Source of the DNA: Scytalidium lignicola
Taxonomy: Eukaryota; Ascomycota; Leotiomycetes
Reading direction: 5' to 3'
DNA length: 64,000 bases
NCBI GenBank assembly: GCA_002812745.2
Contig: NCSJ02000012.1
Location: 1 to 64,000 of the forward strand
The first letter of the stretch is position 1. Each line of letters begins with the position of its first letter. This document shows positions 1 to 12,440 of the stretch, piece after piece. The position numbers and the translations under genes are program-made. Under the pieces are notes generated by a model. The model had not been told where the DNA came from. It saw nothing but the letters and a program-made list of their open reading frames with translations, and searched no databases.

Positions 1-1744
1 CAACACACTGCGCTGTTACTGTACAGTACCACCCGCCCCCCATCCCCTATCATCCTTTACTCTGATCACGGCTGTACTGTACTGTACAATACGGTATCGT
101 CCATATTGTACAGCAGAACACAGTAAGCAATTAAGCAATCGCGCGAGGACCAGGGATGGATGCAGATCATCCGAAGTCCTTCATCGGCTCTTCTTGTCCT
201 GTCCAGAGTCTTGAATTGTGGATTTGTGAATTTGTGGGTTTGTGGATTATCATTATAATAACTCAAAATCTTGTTGGCCGTCTGGTCGTCAAACATCAAT
301 GTTGGATACGCTACCGGTACTATTTTAATTAATAGTCATCTCAATCGATGCGCTTATTCACCGGAGATACCAACTTTTTTGCGGCCTGACAATACTCTCT
401 GCATGTCGGGATGGAAAGGAGAAGAACTGTACTGTACGGTCGAGTCTCTCGCAGTCCTATTTTGATCTCCATGGAACATTCGTAAAAAGGTATGAATCCA
501 CTGCACGGTATCCATAGAGCATGGGCGAAAAAGGAGGCAGCATCATCCGAGACACAAAACACCTGTAGCCATGTGTATGGATTCTACATTGCCTCGCTGC
601 CGTATCCCGCCTCTGAGGTGTCACCCAAAAATAGCACTAATTAGCACAGTACAGTATAGTACATGGAACACGTGAAGCACCGGCGCTGCTGCTGTCTACG
701 GTCTTAGGTGTTACAGATAGAATATATACATACGGACGTATGCGCCCCTTCCGTCGTCCCGTAACCGCCAGCCCCAGCCGTCGTGCTTGATTTTCTCGAC
801 CGTTGTTCCAACTATTTCAATCCCTCGAAATCCTTTTTCAGGCGTGCTCCCCCTGGACATCCAATCTGCTGGTACTGATACATGGTACAGATAGACTGAT
901 CAACGGCTTTGCATCCCTGAAACTCCATCTACTGAAACAAAACTATATTGGATCGCCCTGGATATGTCGTCCATTCGCCTGATCTCGAGTCTCTCTTTTC
1001 CCTCTTCTGGCCCATGCTACAGAGTTACTACTTAACACTATGCTTGCCTCTTTCTTTGCGCAAACCCACAAGGAAGTCTTCCAGAAGAGCTGATTTGCTG
1101 CGCGGCCCTATCAGTCACTCAAATGATAAGTTGAATTTTATTGCTATCCTTGGCTAATCCCTGCTTCGCCCATTTTCTTCTCAGCCCTGCGCTGGCACAA
1201 TCACAGCATTGATCTTGTGCGATCATCAATAATAATAAAGATCGAGCTCCAAGGAAATAGAGTAAAGGTAACGAAGCGTGCAAAGGTAAAAGATGCAATT
1301 TTCTTCACTCACATCTTCCCTTGTTTGGACTTAGTTCATATCCAAAACTGCCAAGTCCTTGTGCAGATCATCCTTATAATTGTCAGTGCATTCGGAGATT
1401 TTCCGGTGGTTGATCTCTATGCACCCATTTATTCATTCATTCATTCCTTCTGTCTGCTGTTGTACATAACATCCCAGCTCATCTATTGTGCCATGTGGTT
1501 TCTTCCCTTTTCGTACGTCACAGCTCATTCGTTCATACACATCAGTGTTGATTAATTTATTTGACAGAGTACAAATATCTCGTGTTTCGCACCTCCACAT
1601 TTTTTAATCCCCCTCCCTAAGTTCTTCTTCAAGCTCTGTCATTCGTTATTAACAGTATCCATTCGTTCATACGCTCCTTCTACTTGGTAGAATATAGCAA
1701 TCTCTACTGTCGCTCATTCTCAAAAAAAAACCCCCTTCGCAATC
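1..1744. other. Intergenic/promoter region upstream of the secreted-protein gene
   Basis: No convincing gene is seen; open frames are short and have no recognisable domain. The first 700 bases hold four TACTGTAC-type palindromic clusters (17-28, 73-88, 426-437, 644-662). An ATTC microsatellite lies at about 1430-1446. The last 150 bases are pyrimidine rich and end in an A-run just before the start codon at 1745, as in many fungal leaders. Confidence 0.6.
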
Positions 1745-2578
1745 ATGCACTTCTTCAATTCTCTCAGCCTCGTTCTTGGCCTCGCGTTGACTGCCACCGC
1801 CGCCCAAGTCCCCGCTCATACCTCCTTACAGCCTAGCACTCAGCCTTCTCTACGCACGAATAACAAACAACTCCACGTCGTCAGTAAAGCCTCCCGACCA
1901 ATTCAGGACTTCCTCTTGACGGATTTCTACGTTGCATCCTTCAATGACCCGCATATTTCATTCGATCGAACTATCAACTGTAAGATAGCACATGACCCTT
2001 TCTAATTACTCCGCAGTAAACTCCTTCAAACCAGAACTGACATATATATGCTTAATCCCTAGTCGTCTTCACGGATCCAAACTCAAACACAAGCACCATC
2101 TGTTCTAGCTTCTGGACGCAATCAAATACAACCACCGCTACCGGCAACTCCACTACCAATTCTACTACCAACTCCACCAGTCCCGCTATTCCGATAGGAG
2201 GTTATGTTAACTGCTACGGCTCCAGCTCACCAGAGACCTTCGAATTCAAATTCAACACCTTTAATAACCTGGCTTCCTTCCAACTGGGTCTCATCCACTT
2301 CTGGTCTGATCCTGTGTAAGTGACAACATCTTCTCCTCTTCCCCAAGCTTTGTAAATTTAAGTAGAAGCTGGCATTACTGATTTTTGGAACTTCAAACGC
2401 TAATTGTGATTTCTTTTCATGCAGTGACTTTCCACCTCCGTTTGACGTTGTGGGATACTTCGCTACCTCAGTCGACGTAAGCCTGCAGTGTAATATGAAC
2501 AGTGCCGGTTTGGCTGCTTGCACGTTGCCAGCATCACAGAGTCCAATACATGGTGTCATCGATGCCCTGACTAATTAA
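1745..2578 (+). CDS. Small secreted Asn/Thr-rich protein, effector candidate
   Basis: Three-exon model: 1745-1979, 2063-2315 and 2425-2578, all with GT-AG introns and matching phases, giving 213 residues. The N-terminus has a clear signal peptide (hydrophobic residues 4-18, Ala-x-Ala-type site near 20). A middle segment of about 25 residues is rich in N-x-T/S sequons (NTTT, NSTT, NSTS), so heavy N-glycosylation is likely. Four cysteines lie in the mature part (contexts ICSS, NCYG, LQCN, AACT), enough for two disulfides. I do not recognise the family. Size, signal peptide, cysteines and a position beside a TE-rich tract fit a candidate secreted effector or cell-surface protein, but this is inference. 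The start is the first ATG in frame and the last codon is followed by TAA. Confidence 0.75.
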
Positions 2579-4468
2579 GGGATTGGTTTCTGGATCGCTG
2601 GTTTCGCGGCTTGTTAGTTTAGTTTTCTAAGATTCATTGAAGGATTTTATCCCTTCCCCTGAAGAAAAGAATATGTTGATTCCTATTTGTTAGAATAGAA
2701 GATAGTGTTTCTCTAGAAGCTATGATGCATTAGGAGGAGGAAGAAGATATAGTTGGTTGTGACGTGAGGCTGTGAAGCTTCTGTCAGAAGAATTTAGTTC
2801 TGTAGAGAAAGAGCGATATATATCTCTACTAATCGGCAAGGTTCTATTATAAAAACTTATCTGGTTAGTACCAATAGATTTTTTATAATCACAAAGGAGA
2901 AGGGGGGGATTACCAACTTTCTCCTGTCTCAGAGCTGAGAATTCTGCCGTGATGTGTAGTTGATAACTATCCCATGTTGACAAGCGACTTAATAAATCCA
3001 CCTACAAAAGAGAGGGATAGTTGAGTTATGCATCGGGATAAAAAGTATTATCCTAGTTTCTCCGCTGTGGGTAAAGAAAAGTAGAGAAACAAGTCCCCTT
3101 CCTGCGTTACCCCTTATTCTAGCTTGTTTTGCCTGCTTGATGCTATCCCCTTATTTTTGTATCACCTCTAATTCATTCTCATGTGAAATTTTTTAAAAAG
3201 TGTTTTGAGATATCAACTGGGTTATTGTAGTAAGATTTGTGGGTATTCTATTTATTCAATCAGTACGGAGTAGGGATCGGATACAAGGCAAGATCGTAGA
3301 TGTTCATTCCTTGAGAAAAAAGGAGAAGCATCTCGCCTCCCTAGCGAGGAAAAAGGGGAACTTCACTCGAAGTCATTCAGAACAAATAGAAACAAGCAAA
3401 AGCTACGATAGAAAACCCAAAGTTGTCACAAACAACTTCTAGTTATTTATTTATTTCCTTGCCTTAGGCTTTCCAAATCTGTCACGAAAGTTTTTTGTTC
3501 TTTTTTTTTTGTTGCACGTCTATGTCGTCGACAGCGAAATCACGATGCAAAGTTGAAAAAGGGCTTTCAATAATTATTTGTGCCCCGCCACAACGCTTGT
3601 TTGAGGTTCTAGTTTGAGGTGAAGAATCTTTGAGAGAAAACTAATTGATTGATATTAATCTCGGGGGTATTTAACTGTGTTGATGTAGTGATATCTGGGT
3701 TTGGAAGGTTTTCGGCGTTGGAAGTCAGTCATGCTGAAAGTCCCTCGCGCGTAAATACGAGCAATTGATTTGTCTACCTGTGGTTAGTGGTCCTTTCTGA
3801 AACTCTTTGGAAGTCGAGCACAGGCAAACTGTTTAAATGGTAGTATTTTAGATCGCATGGAACGTTGAAAATGAGTTCCTCCTTAGACAGATAGCGGTGG
3901 AGTAGTGGTTTTAGTATGTTGGACATTTAAACTGTTAAGACCCACTACCCTCTACTCAACTCTGTTCTTTCTTTACTTATTATGAGATTGTAAATTTATA
4001 AAAGTAGCTGTTGAGAGTAATATATTGGTTACGTGCACGTGATACTCACGTGCCATGTAGACTAGTCCTGATTAGGTAGTGGGAGCGAGCGAAGCTCTTA
4101 CAGCTTCGCACCACTCCCACCCCCTTTTCGTACAACAACCATGGAATAGCACAACGAGTATATTACGTATAATTGCGTACCGTACTTCGTGCTACAGGTG
4201 AACCGACAGTAATAGTTAAANTACATCTTGTTTTTCATGTTTCACTTCTTGAACTAATACTTGAAAACACTTAAACATTAATATTAGAAGAAGTTAATTT
4301 AAAAAGGAAATACAAAGTTAAGAAATACATTAACTATAAAATGTATTATAAAAAAGTTACAATACTTAGTTAAATGGATAAGATATCCAAAAAGTAAAAA
4401 TAGATAAGAACTTACTTTTAATCTTATGAGTTGTGAGGAGTTATTAAAGGCATATTGTCAAACTCATC
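2579..4468. other. AT-rich non-coding stretch
   Basis: No open frame with family resemblance is seen. Base composition becomes steadily more AT-rich toward 4200. A CACGTG-containing near-palindrome lies at about 4032-4060, followed by an imperfect hairpin around 4078-4120. These could mark the edge of the TE-derived tract, but I found no matching inverted copy on the far side. Confidence 0.5.
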
Positions 4469-4933
4469 CTAGAATGGATTTCCAGGCAATAAAATCATAA
4501 GGTCAGAGAAGAAGGGGTCAACAGTAGAAGAAGCTATGCCTGAGTCAGCAGAATGCAACTCTGAGAATTGCAAGGAATTCTGTTTCTCTTACTTCTCTTT
4601 CTCTTTTATGGCGTCCAGTTCATCAAAGGTCTTCAGCTTATGACGAAGCATCTTGCTAGTGCACTTCTGAAGGAAGTTTCACTACTTGCGAAGCCAAGCA
4701 AGGTAAGTTGCCTTTTCGGTCATTTCCTGGGAAATGGAGGCCAAAGCCTGTATGGTTTTCTCCTCCTCCTTATCTAAACATGCCTTTTCTCTTCGATAGA
4801 CATCCTAAGAGGAAACAGGCAAATCGTCACAATCACACCTCTGCTTACGCCAAGCACACTCACTACACCTGCTTGAATCAGAGACTATTTTACAAGTTTT
4901 GCCATTTCGCTGATAAAAAGAACAAGGAGACAT
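4469..4933 (-). pseudogene. Broken CxxC zinc-knuckle/coiled-coil protein of a repeat-associated fungal family
   Basis: Reading the minus strand from the Met at 4933 gives a Cys pattern (SPCSF, KTCKI, RCSEC, then RCDCD). It is followed by a Glu/Lys-rich coiled-coil segment and a C-terminal motif (DSGIASS then DPFFSDL). Continuous homology-like reading is interrupted by in-frame stops after the Cys region, at a double stop after TYLAWLRK, and after DAIKEKEK. The stops fall where Arg or Gln codons would be expected, as C-to-T (RIP-like) mutation would produce. From memory this Cys-plus-coiled-coil architecture is common as multi-copy hypothetical proteins in plant-pathogenic ascomycetes. It may belong to the same element as the transposase relic at 5490-6326, or to a separate repeat. 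Confidence 0.55.
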
Positions 4934-5136
4934 TTCAATACTATTATCCTTAATATAATCTCCTAGACCTAGCCTTTCTTTGTATTTCCTTGATCTTCCT
5001 TTTTCTTTTGGAACAATGTCGTCAGAATACAAGTGTTTTGGTGGCATGTTGAAAAGGAAAAGTAGATTAACAAACAACGAGATTGTTCATGATGATAGTT
5101 AAGCGTCAAAGCAACGTTAGTGCAAAAAGGGGATAA

Positions 5137-5489
5137 TGTTATGGGTTTTACCTAACAAGCTGATTGGTGTAGGCCTGAGGCTCAATACACGACAGAGTGT
5201 ATATAAAGAACCTAACAATCACATGACTAAGACCCAGGGGACCTAGGGGGGTCCAAGAGGTCCACGGACCTGGGGGACCTGGGGAGGTCCAAGAGGTCCA
5301 GATGGATTTCATTATCTATATAAGCACGCTGTAAGAGCATGAGAGTAGGCTCCTTGTGTTCAATCTAAATACATTACCAGACCCTACCCTTGACTTAGTC
5401 GATTACTTGTGTGTCACACGTTTCCGTTGTCCCTGAACATCTACCTTACCCCTGCCATCCAGTGACCTGGATGGCATAGTTTTGTAACA
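5137..5489. mobile_element. Probable solo LTR, 353 bp
   Basis: The segment starts TGTTA and ends TAACA, a five-base terminal inverted repeat typical of LTRs. It contains two TATA-like boxes (TATATAAAG near 5200, TATATAAG near 5317) and is distinctly less AT-rich than its flanks. Inside are two 28-bp direct copies (5237-5264 and 5273-5300; I count two differences) rich in GGACC/GGTCC. The upstream edge abuts the end of the transposase relic. No clear 5-bp target-site duplication is visible (GATAA before, TTAGT after), so the boundaries are provisional. Confidence 0.5.
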
Positions 5490-6326
5490 TTAGTTGTATA
5501 ACCTTTTTCAGAAGGAAGAATATATGTATCTTTATAAAGGTTTTGTTGTACCTAACTTTCTATAATCCATACACCTTCTACAAGAATAGTTAGTGGAATA
5601 AGTGTTATACCATCAGCAAAAACACATTCTATAACAATAAGAGATTTGTGGTTTTGGAAAGTATCTTCATACAGTTAATAATATATTAGTATAAAGAAAT
5701 ATCTATGAAAATATATCTACTTCAAATACCTCTTTGATTTCAATTAGTACTATTACTTCTTCTCCAAGGGTCACACCAACACAGAAGCCTGTTTCATCCA
5801 TATTATATATATTATACCTTTCTACCTTATTCTCCTACTTGAGATCTTCATATTTCAAGAACCACTGCTTAATAGCCTCCTTATCTTAAGCTTGAATTCG
5901 CTCCTTTTCGATTGGTTTAATTGTAATAACATAAAATGTTAGATTGTCCTTAATAAACCTCCATAACCATATCATAGATGGCTCTTTCCTGTTGCCTTTA
6001 AGATGAGTAGCTACTTGTATTACCATAGCTCTGTTCAATGGGTTTCCATCGTATGCTTGATTGCAAATATAAGCCAATAACACTTCATGTTGATATAGCT
6101 TCAAAAAGGCAGGACGTCCTTCAGGTCATACAGATGGTAAAGCAGGAGTCAATTGACATTGAATGGCCTTTCTTAAGGTGGAAATATTAAGCTGAAATAT
6201 ACATGCTGTAGCTGTAACAGTCACGTGATCATCAGAGTCTTGGTTCTTGAAATACCACTCAAGGGCATCTTGAAGTCGCTTTGCATGAGATTCAGTCATT
6301 GTAGAATCAATCCTGTTCATCGCCAA
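5490..6326 (-). pseudogene. Pogo/Fot1-type DDE transposase relic, N-terminal half
   Basis: The minus strand from 6326 reads as a CENP-B/pogo-like transposase start: a short HTH segment (ESHAKRLQDALEWYF and STLRKAIQCQL), a second HTH region (EVLLAYICNQAYDGNP) and IKPIEKERIQA. This leads into NIYNMDETGFCVGV, which matches the first catalytic Asp motif (N-x-D-E-x-G) of pogo/Tc1-type DDE transposases. In-frame stops occur after ALPSV, ERIQA, YEDLK and DIFS; after one frameshift, reading resumes as VFADGITLIPLTIL and KDTYILPSEKG. It stops at the LTR-like boundary at 5489, so the second and third catalytic Asp regions are missing. Stops replace Arg/Gln codons, suggesting RIP. The copy is dead. Confidence 0.7.
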
Positions 6327-6600
6327 AATGTATTTTATTTTGAAATTGTATGGGTTTTACAGTATAACACGCAATGGAGGTACGCGAAAGCAATGTTGTG
6401 GAAAAACGCGAAAGTGGAACGAGTTTTGGCGACGGAACGAGTTTTGGCACCAACCGCCCCTGGGTGGTTGGTTTGCGATAAAATTGCGCCTTCCGAGCGA
6501 GCCAACAATTAGTGCATATATAATTTGCGGTGGCAGCTCCCACAACAATAGTACGGTGAAACGGTCCATGTGAGGTGAATATACTCTTATTCCTGACATA

Positions 6601-7621
6601 ATGAGCGACTCAACTGGTTATCTTGCGAAGCCTTCTGGCGCCTGCTGTCTGAAAGGATCGATACATAAGGGGAGCCACGAGGCACACATACAACTATTGC
6701 AGATGTTGAAACATACATAGCTACTCCACCAAAAGACAAAGCTAATGGAAACGTTGTATTTTACTTCCCGGATGTCTGGGGACTGTTTACGAATGGTCTC
6801 TTAATAGTTGATGCCTTTGCGGACGCTGGATACTTGGCGCTAGCCATAGACTACTTCCGAGGAGTATGCTCGTCTTTAGGATATAGTAACCAACATNAAA
6901 AAAGGCTGATATAATCTACTCATGTCTCTAGGACCCAGTGTGGAAGCACAGAAAGGACCGAAATGATAATTCAGATCCAGATTTCGACTACGAAGCTTGG
7001 AAGGAAAAGCATACTGCATTCGCTGATGAGGCTGTCCCAAAATGGGTTCAGGCAGCGGCAGCAGAATACGGAAAACCAGAAACGAAATATGCGTGCGTTG
7101 GGTAAGTGCTACATAACGTGAACTATTTCTCTCATTACAGTATTCACTATAATATCTAGATACTGTTTTGGCGCACCATACGTTTGCAATGCGCTCGCTG
7201 GCGATACTGTCAGTGTTGGGGCTTTTGCCCATCCAGCCTTTTTAAAAGAACATCACTTCTTCAACTTGAAAGGTGAGACCTCCAAATAATCAATCAATCC
7301 ATGCCTGTTTATATCTTATTTACATCTTTTTAGCACCACTCTTCTTATCTTGTGCGGAGGTTGACCATACCTTCGACGCCGCGTCCCGACGAAGAGCTGT
7401 AGACATTCTGCAAAGCGAAAAGAAACCATACCAGTTGCAATTATTTTATGGGGTCGAGCATGGTTTTGCTTTACGTGGAAACATGGATAATCCGTACGAA
7501 CGTGAGCTTTACCATGCCAACNTTTTTTTCTTGCCCAAATCGCTGACAATCTTTAGGGTATGCAAAAGAGGAGAGTCTTACAAGTATCATCAAATGGTTT
7601 GATTTCTGGTTGTCACAATGA
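6601..7621 (+). CDS. Dienelactone hydrolase family protein (AIM2-like), apparent frameshift in exon 1
   Basis: Five exons: 6601-6863, 6932-7101, 7160-7272, 7334-7501 and 7557-7621. With one base restored the protein is about 259 residues, normal for the family. The alpha/beta-hydrolase triad is visible: Cys in GYCFGA (split by intron 2), Asp in CAEVDHTF and His in GVEHGFALRG. The N-terminal GEPRGTHTTIADVETYIA continues only if the G-run at 6669-6672 has one more G; otherwise the frame ends at a TAG near the start of the domain. The break lies in a homopolymer and the rest of the gene is intact, so a sequencing error is more likely than decay. The enzyme probably hydrolyses a lactone or ester in the cytosol. 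It is tail-to-tail with the SDR at 7881, about 260 bp away. Confidence 0.8.
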
Positions 7622-7880
7622 AATGTGTATGAAGCGAAGGAAATTATTCACAAATATTTTATAATTATAGTTTATGAATTACAGTCTACTATAAAGTCGT
7701 AAAACAAAATTGGAAGTATTTAGACTTTAACGCTATACGAATGTCTGAAATTATGTTCTAATTTTATAATTAATCCATTTTCTCTTAGTTCTGACTTTAT
7801 TTTCTAAATCTGAAAATCGTGACTGAATAAAGTGAACTACATAATATGCGTGCTATATGTATCTCCTGACCTTACTTAAC

Positions 7881-8964
<1,084 letters not shown>

Positions 8965-10174
8965 TTTGAGACGAATATAGCAAGCAGAGGGGAGCCTGAA
9001 TACAACACAATCCTCGAGTTTGAATATGATCAAATAGAAGAGGATAAACAGTTATGAATATCGAATACTGTAGGGCGAAGAGTCCACAAGCTTTGCAGAA
9101 TAGTGCAAGACTTCTACGAAAGAACTCTTAGAGACGCCCTTCTCCTTATTTCCTATTATTGTTGAAAGCCGTTAAACAGAATTGTCTTGTATGTGTTTGA
9201 TATGAATGAGCTAAGAGGTTACTATTGTAGGAGAAAGACCAGTGTGCCCCGCTTTGTTGGCGGGTGTGGCTTCATAGAGAGGTAACCATCTCAGCAACTT
9301 CGATGCCAAACAAATTCCACCTTACCACATGATCTTGTGTAGTACAATCTTCCTATCAATGACTGCAGGATAAAAGATCCTGTTACGGTAGGGATTCGTG
9401 AGAAGATGTGGAGAGATGCATATCGAGGGGTCGGTTGAATGAGATGGGTACAAATGATTCAAATTGACGGTCATCGCTCCCTCTTGACTAGGTTCTGGAT
9501 ATCGCATCTTTTTTGCCATTTCGTCGATTGACCTGAGGAGTTATCTCACCAAAAATCAACATGTCTACTACTCGTGCCACTCAAGTCACTTAAACTATAC
9601 TTATCTATTATCGGTAGATTTCATAGATCCCTGGCCGAGTGCGAGAAAACCGAAACCCCGCCTTCGTCTTGAGGGGAGTGCATAATACACATATTGCAGA
9701 ACGAGCGAGTGTACTATATCAGGCCATCTGTCGAGCTTAGAGACGTAGATGTATGATCAGAGTCGATAGCTATCTATCTAGATTCGACTTCACCGCGTCC
9801 TTCAGTGGAGGAAGTTATGATATCGTTTACATGCTACCCAAAAAGCCCGCTGATAAGGGCTGCATAGAATGGAGCGAGCACGTCGCGCAGCTAATCAAAG
9901 ACAAATTCAATATCGGAGAAGAAAGTATTCCAGAAGGTCAAGGTTCGAGCATAGAGCGCTCTGAAAGTCATAATTCAGGGTGTGCAAGATTAGAAAGGGT
10001 ATTATATGCTTACTGAAAACAGCTTGATTTTGCATCTCGATACTTCGTGAAGCGACATAAATATTCTATAAATTCTACTACTCATCTAACTATCCTTCTA
10101 TCATTAACACTTCTTCATTTCGAATCTATTAACACTCAGCGTAACAATTCTGGAAATAATGGATATAGCTATCC
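8965..10174. other. Intergenic region with one unrecognised 87-codon frame
   Basis: This gap separates the SDR promoter from the 3' end of the MFS gene. A plus-strand frame at 9753-10016 encodes 87 residues (for example FSGGSYDIVYMLPKKPADKG) with reasonable amino-acid composition, but I recognise no family, signal peptide or intron continuation. It could be a relic of a longer gene or chance. Nothing else is evident. Confidence 0.4.
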
Positions 10175-11733
10175 TTAATCTTCAGATTCAAGAGGCTTCG
10201 TCGGTTTTAAGGGTGGGTTGGAGAAGCCCAACCAGATCAGAAGTAGCAGAACCGACATAACTAGAACTAGATCAAGCAACCGTTCGATGCCCAAAGACTG
10301 TGCAACTAGGCCAAGGAGGAATGGCGCACCAGCGCCACCAAGTTGACCGACGCTAGCAGCAATGGAACAAGCACGCACTTGAAGGCTTTTCGGGAGCTGA
10401 CTGGTTAACATGATGATTCCAGCAGGAAACATTGGTCCAAATGAGAAACCTATACTAGCTGCCAGTGATAAAGAGACAGCAACGTGGAAGTGGAATCGGA
10501 ACAAAACCTGTGAAGCAAGTGATAGGATGATGTAGATGATGACGATCAGTCGAAGTCCGGCTGCTTTAGCCAAACCTAGTGTAAATCGACCGATGGACAT
10601 TCCGCCCCAGAACATTGATGAGGTTAGGGCTGCAATATAAGTTGAACTATTTCGACTGCGGCTCATGAAGGTAACCAGCCAGTCAGTAAAAGATGCTGTC
10701 ACACTGTTAGCAATCACATTGAAGGTTTCAATGAACATGTCACGCACTTTCGATGCCGACATAGCAAAGATAGAACAGCGCGCAATAGATGATCGGTCTT
10801 TTGCCTTCGGCAAGGGTCACCTCAACCTCAGACTCATGCGGCCTTGTTGTTACACGATACGCCTGGCCATCATCATGTCGAAAGGCGAACAACAAGGTGC
10901 AGAAGTCGATGCCAAAGGCACCTAGCTGTTGAAGTCGTTAAAATGGCTAAAGACATTAAGATTAATAAGTGAACAATATCTTACCATGATCATATAAAAC
11001 ATATTCCATCCAAATCCGGCCTTCTCTAGAGCTGCGACAATCATAGGACCAATAATACAGCCCACTGAATAGGATCCATGAATCAGGCCTTGGACGGCGT
11101 TTGTGTCGCGAACGTTAGCCGCCCAGGCACAGAACCCAGCATCAGAACATCCCGTGCCGATACCAAATAAAAAATAAGCAAGAAGTGCGATTGAGTATAT
11201 AGGTTTTGTCGCAAGGATAGCAATACCCAAGATCTGTAGGCCGGCTGTTGTGAGGGCAAGCCCCCTTCGTCCGGCGAACAGGTGTATGCTCTCGAGGGTG
11301 GCGGCACCGAGCAAATATCCAATTACCTGCACGACAAAGATCCAAGCCACGGTAGCATCTTGTATCTTGTAATATGTCTCGAGCTGTCTTCAGAATCAGA
11401 AACGCGAAACAGAATTACGGACGCTTGGGAAACGACTGACCAGAGGAATCAGAGCCTGTAGATAAGGGAGATTAGCTATCGTAATATAAGCCCCCGGGTC
11501 AAGTCAAAGGTAAAAGGAGTAGAGACAGTACGTACCCCGATTGAAGCAGTATACAAGCCGATAGAACCAAAACAAATCATGACCGAGATAACCTTCACTA
11601 CGACATGCTCTGACGATACGTCCTCATTTAAGATATTATCGCCCTGCGCTTGCGCATCTGTTGTACGCGCATCACCAAACAGTGGCTCACGCTCACCAGT
11701 ACGATCGGATCCCTGTGACCTTGTCGTGGCCAT
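10175..11733 (-). CDS. Major facilitator superfamily transporter with a 15-nt internal exon
   Basis: Five exons on the minus strand: 11536-11733, 11441-11455, 10985-11383, 10748-10925 and 10175-10695. Phases agree and give 436 residues. The protein is hydrophobic with about 12 predicted membrane helices: a cytosolic N-terminus of about 45 residues, a first helix (VISVMICFGSIGLYTASIG), and two halves joined by a charged loop (RHDDGQAYRV to LAEGKRP). The motif FGIGTGCSDAGFCAW and the C-terminal half (SMFWGGMSIGRFTLG) are like fungal fucose-permease/BSC6-type MFS proteins. The five residues ALIPL joining helix 1 to the first loop come from a 15-nt exon. The substrate is unknown; export or uptake of a small metabolite linked to neighbouring enzymes is plausible. 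Confidence 0.85.
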
Positions 11734-12440
11734 TGCCGGATTGTGATGGCACAAAAGATCTGGAGGAGAATTACACCAAGTCAAAAGGGTTAGAGAGGCA
11801 GGGAGTCCGTACTCTTTTGGTTTTTTGCATCCCAATGTTGTTTAAGACACGGCATAAGTAAGAAAGAGCATCAAACATGGAGAGCAACAGACTAGCGATC
11901 TCGGCATATCATTCTTACTGCCAATTGGGTTAATGACGTGGGCTTACGTTATGTCATGCACAGACTGGGTCAAGATCTCGAGAGAATTCAGTACTGTACT
12001 GTATTTAGATATAATTACTTTTAAGATTATTAAATATTTAAAAAGGCTTATCATTATTTAATATTTTAGTTTAAGTTAGTATATGAACAAAATCTGATAT
12101 ACCGTACAATTCCACAAGGAGGTTCCTCTTGTAGTATTATCCCTAGCAGTATGTTCAGGAAGCCATAGCACACGTGCAAATCTTTATTTCTTGGATCGGT
12201 GGGTAATTGAAATATTACACCTGATTTAATTGAAGGCAAACTAGTAAATTTCATTGTCTCGGGAGAGGTAAAGTTGGATTCACCACTGAGAACCCTGCTG
12301 ACGATTATATGCTTGAAGCGACAAACTCAGTAGACAACGTAGTCTATAGATATGCACCAACAACGCGAGTGAATGCTGTAGTCGCCTAGTATTTAATATT
12401 CTTTTATTGACAAATGTCCTTAAAAAGCCAAGCATACCTC
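11734..12440. other. Intergenic, AT-rich centre
   Basis: This is the MFS promoter and the region past the glycosyltransferase stop. It is AT-rich between 12000 and 12260, with a TACTGTAC-type motif at 11990-12004. A minus-strand 62-codon frame (12066-12254) has no recognisable family. Nothing else can be supported. Confidence 0.5.

Noticed and set aside
4025..4140. CACGTG near-palindrome and GTGGGAG/CTCCCAC hairpin as a transposon terminal inverted repeat
   Set aside because: No complementary copy was found on the far side of the transposase relic, nor a TA duplication, so an element boundary cannot be claimed.
9753..10016. 87-codon frame as a gene
   Set aside because: No recognised domain, no upstream or downstream exon with matching phase, and no support beyond being open.
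12066..12254. 62-codon minus-strand frame between MFS and glycosyltransferase as a small gene
   Set aside because: Short, in AT-rich DNA and without recognisable family; not reported as a CDS.
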